Of a stretch of 64,000 bases of DNA, positions 25,516 through 34,305 are shown piece after piece (positions within the stretch are counted from its first letter, which is position 1; every line of letters begins with the position of its first letter). Position numbers and translations under genes: made by a program. The notes under the pieces are model-generated. The model made no database searches and had not been told where the DNA came from. It saw nothing but the letters and a program-made list of their open reading frames with translations. Source of the DNA: Makana argininalis_B (lineage in GTDB: Bacteria > Pseudomonadota > Gammaproteobacteria > Enterobacterales > Enterobacteriaceae); the NCBI GenBank assembly GCA_044442785.1, contig JBISJT010000001.1:186001-250000 (forward strand), given 5' to 3'.

Positions 25516-26058
25516 ATGTTAAATAAATTAAATCTTTATTATAAAAACAAAGTAATATATATACTTATGAATAAGTTTAAATATTCTTCAATAATGCAAG
25601 TACCTAATATTAAAAAAATTACTATCAATATGGGTGTAGGTAAAGCATATAATAATAAAAACATTTTAAATAAATATATTAATGATTTAACATTAATATC
25701 GGGACAAAAACCTTTTATTACGAAAGCACGTAAATCTATATCAAGTTTTAAAATAAGGAAAGGTAATTCAATTGGATGTAAAGTAACTTTACGTCGTAAA
25801 AGAATGTGGGATTTTCTTGAAAGATTTATTAATATTGCTGTACCACGTATTAGAGATTTTAGAGGTTTTTCTTTAAAATCTTTTGATGGAAGAGGTAATT
25901 ATAATATTGGATTATCAGAACAAATAATTTTTCCAGAAATTAAATATGATAAAATAGATAATGTAAAAGGATTAAATATATCTATTACAACCACAGCATT
26001 ATCTGATAATGAATGTTATGAATTATTATCTTGTTTTAATATTCCATTTAACAAATAA
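25516..26058 (+). CDS. rplE: 50S ribosomal protein L5
   Basis: L5 binds 5S rRNA and contacts P-site tRNA. It has the blocks QVPNIKKITINMGVGKA, ISGQKPFITKARKSIS, RIRDFRGFSLKSFDGRGNY and QIIFPEIKYDKI. Length is 180 (E. coli 179). It lies between rplX and rpsN in the standard spc order. Confidence 0.97.
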   Translation: MLNKLNLYYKNKVIYILMNKFKYSSIMQVPNIKKITINMGVGKAYNNKNILNKYINDLTLISGQKPFITKARKSISSFKIRKGNSIGCKVTLRRKRMWDFLERFINIAVPRIRDFRGFSLKSFDGRGNYNIGLSEQIIFPEIKYDKIDNVKGLNISITTTALSDNECYELLSCFNIPFNK

Positions 26059-26074
26059 ATTTTTAGGAATAAAA

Positions 26075-26380
26075 ATGACTAAAAAATCAATAAAAGAAAG
26101 AGAACTAAGAAGAACGAAGTTAGTAAATAAATTTTTTAAAAAACGTTTAGTACTTAAAAATATAATTTCAAATTTAAAAGTTTCTGAAAAAGACAGATGG
26201 GAAGCAATGATTAAATTGCAAAAATTACCAAGAGATTCAAGTCCATCAAGAAAACGTAATCGTTGTATACAAACAGGTCGTCCTCATGCTTTTTTAAAAA
26301 AATTTGGTTTAAGTAGAATAAAACTTCGTGAATATGCTATGAATGGTGAAATACCTGGATTAAAAAAATCAAGTTGGTAA
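26075..26380 (+). CDS. rpsN: 30S ribosomal protein S14
   Basis: S14 is a 30S head protein. The frame opens earlier (26009), inside rplE, but the start is 26075 (MTKKSIKERELRR), preceded by TTAGGA, giving 101 residues as in E. coli. The form is the zinc-independent type: the segment LPRDSSPSRKRNRCIQTGRPHA lacks the CxxC pairs. It ends MNGEIPGLKKSSW, as is typical. Confidence 0.96.
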   Translation: MTKKSIKERELRRTKLVNKFFKKRLVLKNIISNLKVSEKDRWEAMIKLQKLPRDSSPSRKRNRCIQTGRPHAFLKKFGLSRIKLREYAMNGEIPGLKKSSW

Positions 26381-26410
26381 ATATATTATTTTTAATAAGA
26401 GGTTAAATTT

Positions 26411-26803
26411 ATGAGTATGCAAGATCCAATTTCAGATATGTTGACTATTATTCGAAACGGGCAAATTTCTAAAAAAAAAAAAATATATGTTACATATTCT
26501 ATTTTTAAAAAAGAAATTATTAAAATTCTTTATCAAGAAGGATTTATAAAAGAATATACAATCAAAAAAGATATAAAAACTTTATTGAAGATAAAATTAA
26601 AATATTTTAAAGGAAAACCAGTAATAGAAAATATTAAACGTATAAGCAAACCAAGTTTAAGAATATATAAAAAATGTAAAACGTTACCTAAAGTAATTGA
26701 TGGTATGGGTATAGCGATTATTTCTACATCACAAGGAATTATGTCTGATAAAAGAGCTAGGGAACTTTTAATAGGTGGTGAAATTATATGTTATGTATCA
26801 TAA
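26411..26803 (+). CDS. rpsH: 30S ribosomal protein S8
   Basis: S8 binds 16S helix 21 and in E. coli represses the spc operon. It starts MSMQDPISDMLTIIRNGQ and keeps the C-terminal signature GIAIISTSQGIMSDKRARE. The 130-residue length equals E. coli. The middle is Lys/Ile-rich through drift. Confidence 0.97.
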   Translation: MSMQDPISDMLTIIRNGQISKKKKIYVTYSIFKKEIIKILYQEGFIKEYTIKKDIKTLLKIKLKYFKGKPVIENIKRISKPSLRIYKKCKTLPKVIDGMGIAIISTSQGIMSDKRARELLIGGEIICYVS

Positions 26804-26815
26804 TAGGAGAAAAAA

Positions 26816-27349
26816 ATGTCTCGTATTGCTAAAATACCTATTGATATACCATTAGGAGTTAATATTATTTTAAATAAAAAAAAAATTTTAATTAAATATT
26901 TGAAAAATAAATTAATCTTAAAGTTAAATAACAATATTAAAATTAATTATTTAGAAAATAAAATTAATGTTTACCCAATAATAAAAAATAAAAAAAATTG
27001 GTCCATTGCGGGAACAACAAGATCAATTTTACAAAATATGATACACGGCATTAAAGTTTGTTTTATTAAAAAATTAAAATTAATTGGTGTTGGTTATAAA
27101 TCATTAATAAAAAATAATATATTAATATTATCTTTAGGTTTTTCTCATAATATAGAATATAAAATACCAATAGATGTTATAATTACATGTCCAACTCAAA
27201 ATGAAATTATAATAAAAGGATGTAATAAGCAAATAGTTGGACAAGTGGCTGCGAATATAAGATCTTTTAAAAAACCTGAACCTTATAAAGGAAAAGGTAT
27301 TAGATATATAAATGAAATTATAAATTTAAAAGATAAGAAAAAAAAATAG
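26816..27349 (+). CDS. rplF: 50S ribosomal protein L6
   Basis: L6 stabilises the GTPase-associated region. It has the N-terminal SRIAKIPIDIPLGV, the repeat-domain segment GTTRSILQNMIHGI, and the conserved C-terminal KKPEPYKGKGIRY. Length is 177 as in E. coli. Position between rpsH and rplR agrees. Confidence 0.97.
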   Translation: MSRIAKIPIDIPLGVNIILNKKKILIKYLKNKLILKLNNNIKINYLENKINVYPIIKNKKNWSIAGTTRSILQNMIHGIKVCFIKKLKLIGVGYKSLIKNNILILSLGFSHNIEYKIPIDVIITCPTQNEIIIKGCNKQIVGQVAANIRSFKKPEPYKGKGIRYINEIINLKDKKKK

Positions 27350-27356
27350 GTCAAAA

Positions 27357-27710
27357 ATGAAAAAAAAAAAAAAACGTTTAAAAAGATCAAAAAAAACCCG
27401 TTTAAAAATTAAATTATTAAATTTAACAAAATTAACAATTCATAAAACATCTAAACATATTTATGCTCAAATTATTTCATCAAATAATTCTAAAGTTTTA
27501 ACATCAGCTTCAACTTTAGAAAAAAATATTAAAAAAACAATAAAAATAACTGGAAATAAAAATGCTGCTAAAAAAATAGGTGAAATAATTGCTAAAAGAT
27601 CTATTAATAAAAATATTAAAAAAATATCATTTGATAGATCTGGTTTTAAATATCATGGTAGAATAAAATCTTTAGCAGATTCTGCTCGTAAAAACGGTCT
27701 TATTTTTTAA
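27357..27710 (+). CDS. rplR: 50S ribosomal protein L18
   Basis: L18 binds 5S rRNA together with L5 and L25. The N-terminus is a poly-Lys run encoded by a long A tract (27360-27373) that could be prone to slippage. The conserved blocks are SKHIYAQII, NKNAAKKIGEIIAKR and FDRSGFKYHGRIKSLADSAR. Length is 117, as in E. coli. Confidence 0.96.
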   Translation: MKKKKKRLKRSKKTRLKIKLLNLTKLTIHKTSKHIYAQIISSNNSKVLTSASTLEKNIKKTIKITGNKNAAKKIGEIIAKRSINKNIKKISFDRSGFKYHGRIKSLADSARKNGLIF

Positions 27711-27726
27711 TATTTGGAATTATATT

Positions 27727-28230
27727 ATGATATATATAGATAAAAAAATAAATAATATTAAAGAAAAATTAATATCAATAAATAGAGTATCTAAAACAGT
27801 AAAAGGTGGTAGAATTTTTAGTTTTACTGCTCTTACTGCAGTAGGTGATGGTAAAGGGAAAGTAGGGTTCGGATATGGAAAAGCACGTGAAGTTCCATCA
27901 GCAATAAAAAAATCAATTGAAAAAGCAAAAAAAAACATGATAACTATATCAATATATAAAAATACAATTCAATATGCAATTACAGGATTTTATACAAAAT
28001 CTATAGTTTTCATGAAACCAGCTGTTGAAGGAACTGGTATTATAGCAGGTGGAGCTATGAGAGCTATTTTTTGTATGGCAGGAGTTAATAATATTATAGC
28101 AAAATCTTATGGATCAACTAATCCAATTAATGTAGTAAAAGCAACTATTAATACTTTAAAAAATATGACATCTATTAAGAATATAGCTTATAAACGTGGA
28201 AAATCAATTAGAGAAATTTTAGGTAATTAA
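27727..28230 (+). CDS. rpsE: 30S ribosomal protein S5
   Basis: S5 helps control fidelity and mRNA unwinding at the entry channel. It shows ISINRVSKTVKGGRIFSF, VGDGKGKVGFGYGKAREVP, and KPAVEGTGIIAGGAMRAI. Length is 167 (E. coli 167). Family core residues around the ram-type accuracy region are unchanged by eye. Confidence 0.97.
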   Translation: MIYIDKKINNIKEKLISINRVSKTVKGGRIFSFTALTAVGDGKGKVGFGYGKAREVPSAIKKSIEKAKKNMITISIYKNTIQYAITGFYTKSIVFMKPAVEGTGIIAGGAMRAIFCMAGVNNIIAKSYGSTNPINVVKATINTLKNMTSIKNIAYKRGKSIREILGN

Positions 28231-28236
28231 TTAATT

Positions 28237-28419
28237 ATGAATAAAAAAAAAATTAAAATAACTCAAATTCGTAGTTCTATAGGAATAATTCCTAAACATA
28301 AATTAACTTTAAAAGGGTTAGGTTTGCGTTATATTGGTCATACAGTAAAAAGAAAAAACATTCCTTCAATAATAGGAATGACAAAATTAATTTATTATAT
28401 GGTTAATGTAGAGAAATAA
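28237..28419 (+). CDS. rpmD: 50S ribosomal protein L30
   Basis: L30 is a small 50S protein. The 60 residues include ITQIRSSIGIIPKHKLTLKG followed by LGLRYIGHTVKRKNIPSIIGM, the family signature. It lies between rpsE and rplO, the standard order. Some reduced genomes have lost L30; here it is complete. Confidence 0.95.
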   Translation: MNKKKIKITQIRSSIGIIPKHKLTLKGLGLRYIGHTVKRKNIPSIIGMTKLIYYMVNVEK

Positions 28420-28422
28420 TAT

Positions 28423-28854
28423 ATGAAATTAAATAATTTGTCATCTAAAGGATCGAAAAAAAAATCCAAAAGAATAGGTAGAGGTATAGGTTCTGGATTT
28501 GGTAAAACTTGTGGTAGAGGTCATAAAGGTCAAAAATCACGTTCTGGTAAATATTTAAATAGATGTTTTGAAGGAGGTCAAACTCCTTTACATCGTAGAA
28601 TACCAAAATTTGGTTTTAAATCTATAAAATCTATTTATCATGTAGAAATAAAATTATCAGATTTATTATATATTAAAAATAATTTAATAAATATAAATAT
28701 TTTAAAAAATAAAAAAATTATAAAAAAAAATATAAAATTTGTTAAAATTATAAATTCTGGAGAAATAAATAGACCTGTTATAATTAATGGTATTAGTGTA
28801 AGCAAAGGAGCTAAAAAACAAATAGAATTAAATGGTGGCAAAATTGAGGAATAA
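28423..28854 (+). CDS. rplO: 50S ribosomal protein L15
   Basis: L15 is an assembly protein reaching into 23S rRNA through its long N-terminal arm. It has the Gly-rich arm KRIGRGIGSGFGKTCGRGHK and FEGGQTPLHRRIPKFGF. The globular C-terminus is diverged, but VSKGAKKQIELNGGKIEE matches the family end. The 143-residue length is one below E. coli. Confidence 0.96.
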   Translation: MKLNNLSSKGSKKKSKRIGRGIGSGFGKTCGRGHKGQKSRSGKYLNRCFEGGQTPLHRRIPKFGFKSIKSIYHVEIKLSDLLYIKNNLININILKNKKIIKKNIKFVKIINSGEINRPVIINGISVSKGAKKQIELNGGKIEE

Positions 28855-28860
28855 ATAAAT

Positions 28861-30195
28861 ATGTATAAAAAAAGAAAATTAAAATATATAAATTCTAAAA
28901 TAGGTTTTCATGAATTAAAAAAAAGAATTATATTTGTTATAATATCATTAGTTATATTAAGAATAGGGTCTTGTATTCAAATACCTTTTATTAATATAAA
29001 TATTTTTAAAAAAATAATAAATAATAATAATAATTTCATAATTAACATGTTTAATATATTTTCAGGTGGTTCTTTAAATCATGCTTCTATTTTTTCTTTA
29101 GGTGTTATGCCATATATTTCATCATCAATGATTATTCAATTAATAACCAAATTAAATAAAAATTATTTTGAAAATAAAATAAATTTTCAAAATAATAAAC
29201 ATCAAATAAATAAATATATATTGTATGGATCTTTTATTATATCTATAATTCAATCATTAATAACAGTTATTGGTTTTAATAATTTATATAAAACAAATAA
29301 ATATATAACAAACTCAATATATTTAATATTTTTTATTACTACAGTAATAAGCCTAACATTAGGTACTATGTTATTAATATGGATTGGAAATAAAATAACA
29401 AAAAAAGGAATAGGTAATGGTATTTCATTCATAATTTTTACAGGAATAATATCTGAATTGTACTTTACTTATATTAAGTTAATTAATAAAATTCATAAAG
29501 GTGATATTACATATATAATGTTAATTTTTATTATTTTTTTACTTTTTTCTATTATTTTTTTTATAGTTTTAATAGAAAGTGGTCAAAGACAAATATTAAT
29601 TAATTATCCAAATCATCAAGGAAGAAAATTTTTTACTTCTGAAAATACATATTTACCATTAAAATTTAATATGAATGGTGTTATTACTACTGTTTTTTCT
29701 TCTAATTTAATTACTATTATTTTTACAATAATAACATGGATTAAAAATCAATATAAATTAAATTGTATAAGTTTTATTTTAAAATATTTTAAACCAGGAA
29801 ATATAATTTATACAATAATATATTTTTATATTATTAAGTTTTTTTGTTTTTTTTATTCAAAATTTATATTTGATTCAAAAGAACTTTCAGATAATATTAA
29901 AAAATCAGGAGCTTTTATAACAGGAATAAGACCAGGGTTAAATACAGAAAATTATATACTAAAAATATATAATAAAATTACATTTATAGGATCTATATAT
30001 GTTACTTTTATTTGTTTAATTATGGAAATTATAAATAAAATAATTAATTTTAAAATTAACTGTAGTGGTACATCTTTATTAATTATAGTTGTTGTTATAA
30101 TAGATTTTATAAATCAAATAAATACAATTATGATGTCCAGCAAATATAAAGAAATAATAAAAAAAATAGAAACTAAAAAAAAAATATTTTATTAA
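28861..30195 (+). CDS. secY: preprotein translocase subunit SecY
   Basis: SecY forms the protein-conducting channel of the inner membrane, working with SecE, SecG and SecA. The 444-residue protein has about ten hydrophobic segments. Recognisable blocks are RIGSCIQIPFI, FNIFSGGSLNHASIFSLGVMPYISSSMI (the plug and second membrane segment), GIGNGISFIIF, and ESGQRQILINYP in a cytosolic loop. Long Ile/Asn/Lys-rich loops reflect drift. It ends the spc operon with rpmJ, the normal arrangement. secA is also in this window. Confidence 0.96.
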   Translation: MYKKRKLKYINSKIGFHELKKRIIFVIISLVILRIGSCIQIPFININIFKKIINNNNNFIINMFNIFSGGSLNHASIFSLGVMPYISSSMIIQLITKLNKNYFENKINFQNNKHQINKYILYGSFIISIIQSLITVIGFNNLYKTNKYITNSIYLIFFITTVISLTLGTMLLIWIGNKITKKGIGNGISFIIFTGIISELYFTYIKLINKIHKGDITYIMLIFIIFLLFSIIFFIVLIESGQRQILINYPNHQGRKFFTSENTYLPLKFNMNGVITTVFSSNLITIIFTIITWIKNQYKLNCISFILKYFKPGNIIYTIIYFYIIKFFCFFYSKFIFDSKELSDNIKKSGAFITGIRPGLNTENYILKIYNKITFIGSIYVTFICLIMEIINKIINFKINCSGTSLLIIVVVIIDFINQINTIMMSSKYKEIIKKIETKKKIFY

Positions 30196-30225
30196 AAATT
30201 TTTTAAAATAAAAAAAGAGAATAAT

Positions 30226-30342
30226 ATGAAAGTTCGTGCTTCAGTGAAAAAATTATGCAGAAATTGTAAAATTGTAAAAAGAAAAAAAATTATTAGAATA
30301 ATATGTAATGTATATTCTAAACATAAACAACGTCAAGGATAA
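30226..30342 (+). CDS. rpmJ: 50S ribosomal protein L36
   Basis: This 38-codon gene encodes L36 of the zinc-binding type. The sequence starts MKVRASVKKLCRNCKIVKRK and ends SKHKQRQG; the C-x2-C pair, a later Cys and His are zinc ligands. AAAGAGA lies upstream of the ATG. It sits between secY and rpsM as in E. coli. Its first 19 residues are identical to E. coli L36 as I remember it. Confidence 0.97.
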   Translation: MKVRASVKKLCRNCKIVKRKKIIRIICNVYSKHKQRQG

Positions 30343-30378
30343 ATATTAATTTTTTGAATAAATTGGAGAAATAAATTT

Positions 30379-30732
30379 ATGCGTATAGCAGGTATAAATA
30401 TTCCTGATAAAAAAAATACTGTAATTGCATTAACATATATTTATGGTATTGGAATATCTAGATCTAAATATATTTGTTTTATTTCATCTGTTCCTGAAAA
30501 TATTAATATATGTAAATTATCTAAAGAATGTATAAAGAATTTACATAAATCTATATCTAAATTTATTATAGAAGGAGATCTTCGTCGTGAAATTAATATA
30601 AGTATAAAAAGATTAATAGATTTTTCAAGTTATAGGGGATTAAGACATCGTAAAAAACTTCCAGTAAGAGGTCAAAGAACCAAAACAAACGCTAGGACAC
30701 GTAAAGGTCCACGTAAACCTATTAAAAAATAA
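30379..30732 (+). CDS. rpsM: 30S ribosomal protein S13
   Basis: S13 contacts P-site tRNA and forms the B1 intersubunit bridges. It starts MRIAGINIPDKKNTVIALTYIYGIG and ends RGLRHRKKLPVRGQRTKTNARTRKG in two conserved stretches. Length is 117 (E. coli 118). First gene of the alpha operon; GGAG precedes the start. Confidence 0.97.
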   Translation: MRIAGINIPDKKNTVIALTYIYGIGISRSKYICFISSVPENINICKLSKECIKNLHKSISKFIIEGDLRREINISIKRLIDFSSYRGLRHRKKLPVRGQRTKTNARTRKGPRKPIKK

Positions 30733-30750
30733 TTTAGGAGAAAATGTAAA

Positions 30751-31140
30751 ATGATTAAAAAAAAAAATAAATTACGTAAAAAAAATAAAAAACAGATTTT
30801 AGATGGAATAGTTTATATTAATTCATCTTTTAATAATACTATAGTTAGTATAACTGACATACATGGTAATTCTTTAGGTTGGTCAACTGCTGGATGTTGT
30901 GGTTTTCGGGGTTCTAAAAAATCAACTCCTTTTGCAGCTCAAGTTGCAGCTGAAAAATGTTCTGAAAAAATTAAAGAATATGGAATTAAAAATATTAAAA
31001 TAATGATAAAAGGACCTGGTCCTGGAAGAGAATCAAGTATAAGAGCTCTTCATAATGCAGGATTTAATATTACTAATATTATTGATGTAACTCCTATACC
31101 ACATAATGGATGTCGTCCCCCTAAAAAAAGAAGAGTGTAA
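30751..31140 (+). CDS. rpsK: 30S ribosomal protein S11
   Basis: S11 forms part of the platform next to E-site mRNA. Conserved blocks are ILDGIVYINSSFNNTIVSI, FRGSKKSTPFAAQVAAE, KGPGPGRESSIRALHNAG and the C-terminal PIPHNGCRPPKKRRV. Length 129 equals E. coli. Second gene of the alpha operon. Confidence 0.98.
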   Translation: MIKKKNKLRKKNKKQILDGIVYINSSFNNTIVSITDIHGNSLGWSTAGCCGFRGSKKSTPFAAQVAAEKCSEKIKEYGIKNIKIMIKGPGPGRESSIRALHNAGFNITNIIDVTPIPHNGCRPPKKRRV

Positions 31141-31167
31141 ATTTATATAAAAATAAAGGATAATATT

Positions 31168-31791
31168 ATGTCTAAATATATAGGACCTAAACTTAAATTA
31201 AGTCGTCGTGAAGGTATTGATTTATTTTTAAAATCTGGATGTCGTTCTATAGAATCAAAATGTAAAATAGAAAAACTTCCAGGTCATTTTGGCAAAAAAA
31301 AAAATAGATTATCAGATTATGGGATTCAACTAAGAGAAAAACAAAAAGTTAAACGTATATATGGAATATTAGAACGTCAATTTCGTAATTATTACTATAA
31401 ATCTATAAGATTAAAAGGAAATACAGGTGAAAATTTACTTAAATTATTAGAATCAAGATTAGATAATGTAGTATATCGAATGGGATTTGGATCAACAAGA
31501 TCAGAATCTAGACAATTAGTTAATCATAAATCAATTACAGTAAATAAAAATATTGTTAATATTGCATCATATCAAGTAAAAATAAATGATATTATAGGAA
31601 TTAAAGATAAATCTAAAAATCAATTACGTATAAAATTATCATTAGAATTATCTAAACATAATAGAGAAAAAATAAGTTGGATAGAAGTTAATATTAAAAA
31701 AATGGAAGGTATATTTAAATTTATACCAGAACGTAATCTTTTATATAAAGATATTAATGAACAATTAATAATTGAATTATATTCAAAATAA
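31168..31791 (+). CDS. rpsD: 30S ribosomal protein S4
   Basis: S4 nucleates 30S assembly and in E. coli represses the alpha operon. It has SKYIGPKLKLSRREG, the segment YGIQLREKQKVKRIYGILERQ, and the S4 RNA-binding motif region ESRLDNVVYRMGFGSTRSE. Length is 207 (E. coli 206). The zinc-type cysteines are absent, as in E. coli. Confidence 0.97.
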   Translation: MSKYIGPKLKLSRREGIDLFLKSGCRSIESKCKIEKLPGHFGKKKNRLSDYGIQLREKQKVKRIYGILERQFRNYYYKSIRLKGNTGENLLKLLESRLDNVVYRMGFGSTRSESRQLVNHKSITVNKNIVNIASYQVKINDIIGIKDKSKNQLRIKLSLELSKHNREKISWIEVNIKKMEGIFKFIPERNLLYKDINEQLIIELYSK

Positions 31792-31817
31792 ATTAATTAA
31801 TTAATAAGTGATAAATA

Positions 31818-32804
31818 ATGAATAAAAATAATAATATAAAAATAAAACCAAAAATAGTAGAAATAAAAAAAATAAATTCAAAACATTCAAAAATAATATT
31901 AGAACCTTTAGAACGGGGATTTGGTCATACTTTAGGTAATGCATTACGTAGAATTCTTTTATCATCAATATCTGGATGTTGTGTTACAGAATTTGAAATT
32001 GAAGGGGTTTTACATGAATTTAGTACTAAAAAAGGTATAAAAGAAGACATTTTAGAAATTATTTTAAATTTAAAAAAATTAGCAATAAAAATATATCATA
32101 AAAATAATGTTGATTTAACATTAAATAAATATGGAATTGTAAAAGTTAGAGCATCTGATATTATTCATGATTCTAATGTAAAAATAATAAATCCTAATCA
32201 TATCATATGTGAAATGACTGGTAAAGATTCATATCTTAATATGAAAATGAAAGCTCAAAAAGGTGTAGGTTATATACCTGCTTATAGTAGAATAAATAAA
32301 GAAGAAAATAGACCTATAGGTAGAATTCTTATAGATGCATGTTATAATCCTATAGAACGTATATCATATAATGTAGAAACAACACGTGTAGAAGGTAGAA
32401 CTGATTTAGATAGACTTATTATTGAAATAGAAACAAACGGTACAATTAAACCTGAAAAAGCTATAAAAAAAGCAGCAAAAATATTATTTAATCAATTAAA
32501 ATATTTTATAAATTTTGATGATATGAAGAATAAAAAAATAAAAGAAATAAAACCAAAATTTGATCCTATATTTCTTAAATTAGTTGATGATTTAGAACTT
32601 ACTGTAAGATCTGCTAATTGTTTAAAAGCAGAATCTATTAGATATATAGGTGAATTAGTACAACGTACAGAAATGGATTTATTAAAAACACCAAATTTAG
32701 GTAAAAAATCACTTACTGAAATTAAAAATGTTCTTTTATCTCGTGGTTTATCATTAGGAATGATTTTAGATAATTGGTCAATTAATTTAATTAAGAAAAA
32801 ATAA
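31818..32804 (+). CDS. rpoA: RNA polymerase alpha subunit
   Basis: Alpha dimerises to nucleate RNA polymerase assembly. The N-terminal domain has EPLERGFGHTLGNALRRILLSSI, the assembly signature. The C-terminal domain is retained (residues about 265-320: VRSANCLKAESIRYIGELVQ, LGKKSLTEIKNVL), so binding of UP elements and activators may persist. The 328-residue length is one less than E. coli. A 14-base palindrome AATAATTAATTATT covers its stop codon. Confidence 0.98.
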   Translation: MNKNNNIKIKPKIVEIKKINSKHSKIILEPLERGFGHTLGNALRRILLSSISGCCVTEFEIEGVLHEFSTKKGIKEDILEIILNLKKLAIKIYHKNNVDLTLNKYGIVKVRASDIIHDSNVKIINPNHIICEMTGKDSYLNMKMKAQKGVGYIPAYSRINKEENRPIGRILIDACYNPIERISYNVETTRVEGRTDLDRLIIEIETNGTIKPEKAIKKAAKILFNQLKYFINFDDMKNKKIKEIKPKFDPIFLKLVDDLELTVRSANCLKAESIRYIGELVQRTEMDLLKTPNLGKKSLTEIKNVLLSRGLSLGMILDNWSINLIKKK

Positions 32805-32842
32805 TTAATTATTAATATATTTTTTTAAAAAGGATTATATAA

Positions 32843-33229
32843 TTGAGACATTTAAAAAAAGGTAGAAAATTAAACAGAAATTCAAGTCATAGAAATGCTA
32901 TGTTTAAAAATATGTCTAATTCTTTAATAAGATATGAAATACTTAAAACTACTTTGAATAAAGCAAAAGAATTAAGAAGATATATTGAACCAATAATAAA
33001 TATTTCTAAAAAGGATAATGTTGCGAAAAGACGAATTATATTTTCAAAATTAAGAAACAATAAAATAATTTCTAAATTATTTAATGAAATAGGTCCACGT
33101 CTTATAAATCACAAAGGAGGGTATACTAGAATTTATAAATGTGGATTTAGAAAAGGTGATAATGCACCAATGTCTTATATTGAAATTGTAGATCGTGATT
33201 CTAAAAATTTTAATTTAAAAAAATATTAA
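32843..33229 (+). CDS. rplQ: 50S ribosomal protein L17
   Basis: L17 is near the tunnel exit. The start is TTG at 32843, preceded by AAAGGA, giving MRHLKKGRKLNRNSSHRNAM, which matches the E. coli N-terminus. The C-terminal GGYTRIYKCGFRKGDNAPMSYIE is conserved. It ends the alpha operon and overlaps the end of convergent rpoH by four bases. Confidence 0.96.
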   Translation: MRHLKKGRKLNRNSSHRNAMFKNMSNSLIRYEILKTTLNKAKELRRYIEPIINISKKDNVAKRRIIFSKLRNNKIISKLFNEIGPRLINHKGGYTRIYKCGFRKGDNAPMSYIEIVDRDSKNFNLKKY

Positions 33230-34098
33230 TTTTTAATATCTAATATAGATTCTTTCATTTTTTTCATTGCACTTTTTTCTAATTGACGAATTCTTTCAGC
33301 TGAAATTCCATATTTATTTGCTAATTTTTGTAAAGTTATTTTATTATTGTCGTTTAACCATCTAGATTTAATAATATCTTTACTTCTTTTATCTAAAATA
33401 CTTAATGCTATATTTATTTTATTAAAAGTAATTTGATAATATTTATCTTTTATTAAAGAATTTGCAAAATTAGATTTTTTATCACAAATATAAACTATAG
33501 GATATAATGAATTTATTTCTTTATTTTTATTTTCTACATCTATAAAAATTGGATCAAATGTAATATCTTTTGCTGACATACGTGATTCCATTTCTATTAC
33601 ATCTTTAATTTTAACATCTAATTTTTTAGATATCATTTTGATTTCGTTTTTATTAAACCATTTTAAATTTTTTTTATTTTTTCTTAAATTAAAAAATAAT
33701 TTTTTTTGTGATTTTGTTGTTGCTACTTTTACAATACGCCAATTACGAATAACATATTCATGAATTTCTGCTTTAATCCAATGTATTGCAAATGAAACTA
33801 AACGAACACCTAAATTAGGATTAAATCTTCTTACTGCTTTCATAAGTCCTATATTTCCTTCTTGTATAAGATCGTATTGATTAATACCATATCCTAAATA
33901 ACTTCTAGCTATTTTAATAACAAACCTTATATGAGATAAAATTAAATTTTTAGCAGATTCTAAATCATTATTATAAAAAAATTTTTTTGAAAAATATTTT
34001 TCTTCTTGTTCGGTTAAAATGGGATACAAACTAGCTATCTTAAAATAAGATTTTAAGTTTTTGTTAAAATAATTAAATTTTTTTATATTTTTTATCAT
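33226..34098 (-). CDS. rpoH: heat-shock sigma factor RpoH (sigma-32)
   Basis: RpoH directs RNA polymerase to heat-shock promoters. At 290 residues (E. coli 284) it has region 2 (YDLIQEGNIGLMKAVRRFNP, RLVSFAIHWIKAEIHEYVI), the RpoH-specific box KSQKKLFFNLRK, and region 4 (LQKLANKYGISAERIRQLEK). The primary sigma factor RpoD is a separate gene (59854-61695). A matching promoter lies before dnaK, so the regulon probably works. In E. coli, ftsX, ftsE and ftsY lie between rpoH and divergent rsmD; here only 207 bases of A/T-rich spacer remain. Confidence 0.96.
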   Translation of the reverse strand: MIKNIKKFNYFNKNLKSYFKIASLYPILTEQEEKYFSKKFFYNNDLESAKNLILSHIRFVIKIARSYLGYGINQYDLIQEGNIGLMKAVRRFNPNLGVRLVSFAIHWIKAEIHEYVIRNWRIVKVATTKSQKKLFFNLRKNKKNLKWFNKNEIKMISKKLDVKIKDVIEMESRMSAKDITFDPIFIDVENKNKEINSLYPIVYICDKKSNFANSLIKDKYYQITFNKINIALSILDKRSKDIIKSRWLNDNNKITLQKLANKYGISAERIRQLEKSAMKKMKESILDIKN

Positions 34099-34305
34099 TT
34101 ATAACCTTTTTAAAATAGATAATATTTAATATATTTAAAAAAATAATTTTTAAATTTCATTTAATTATATTATTAATAATTTATTTTATATATTTAAATA
34201 TATTTTTAAATTTATTTAAACAATTATATTAATAATTAAATATACTTGTTAAAATAAATTATTCATATTATTTTAATTAAAAAAAATAAAATTATAAATA
34301 TAAAT

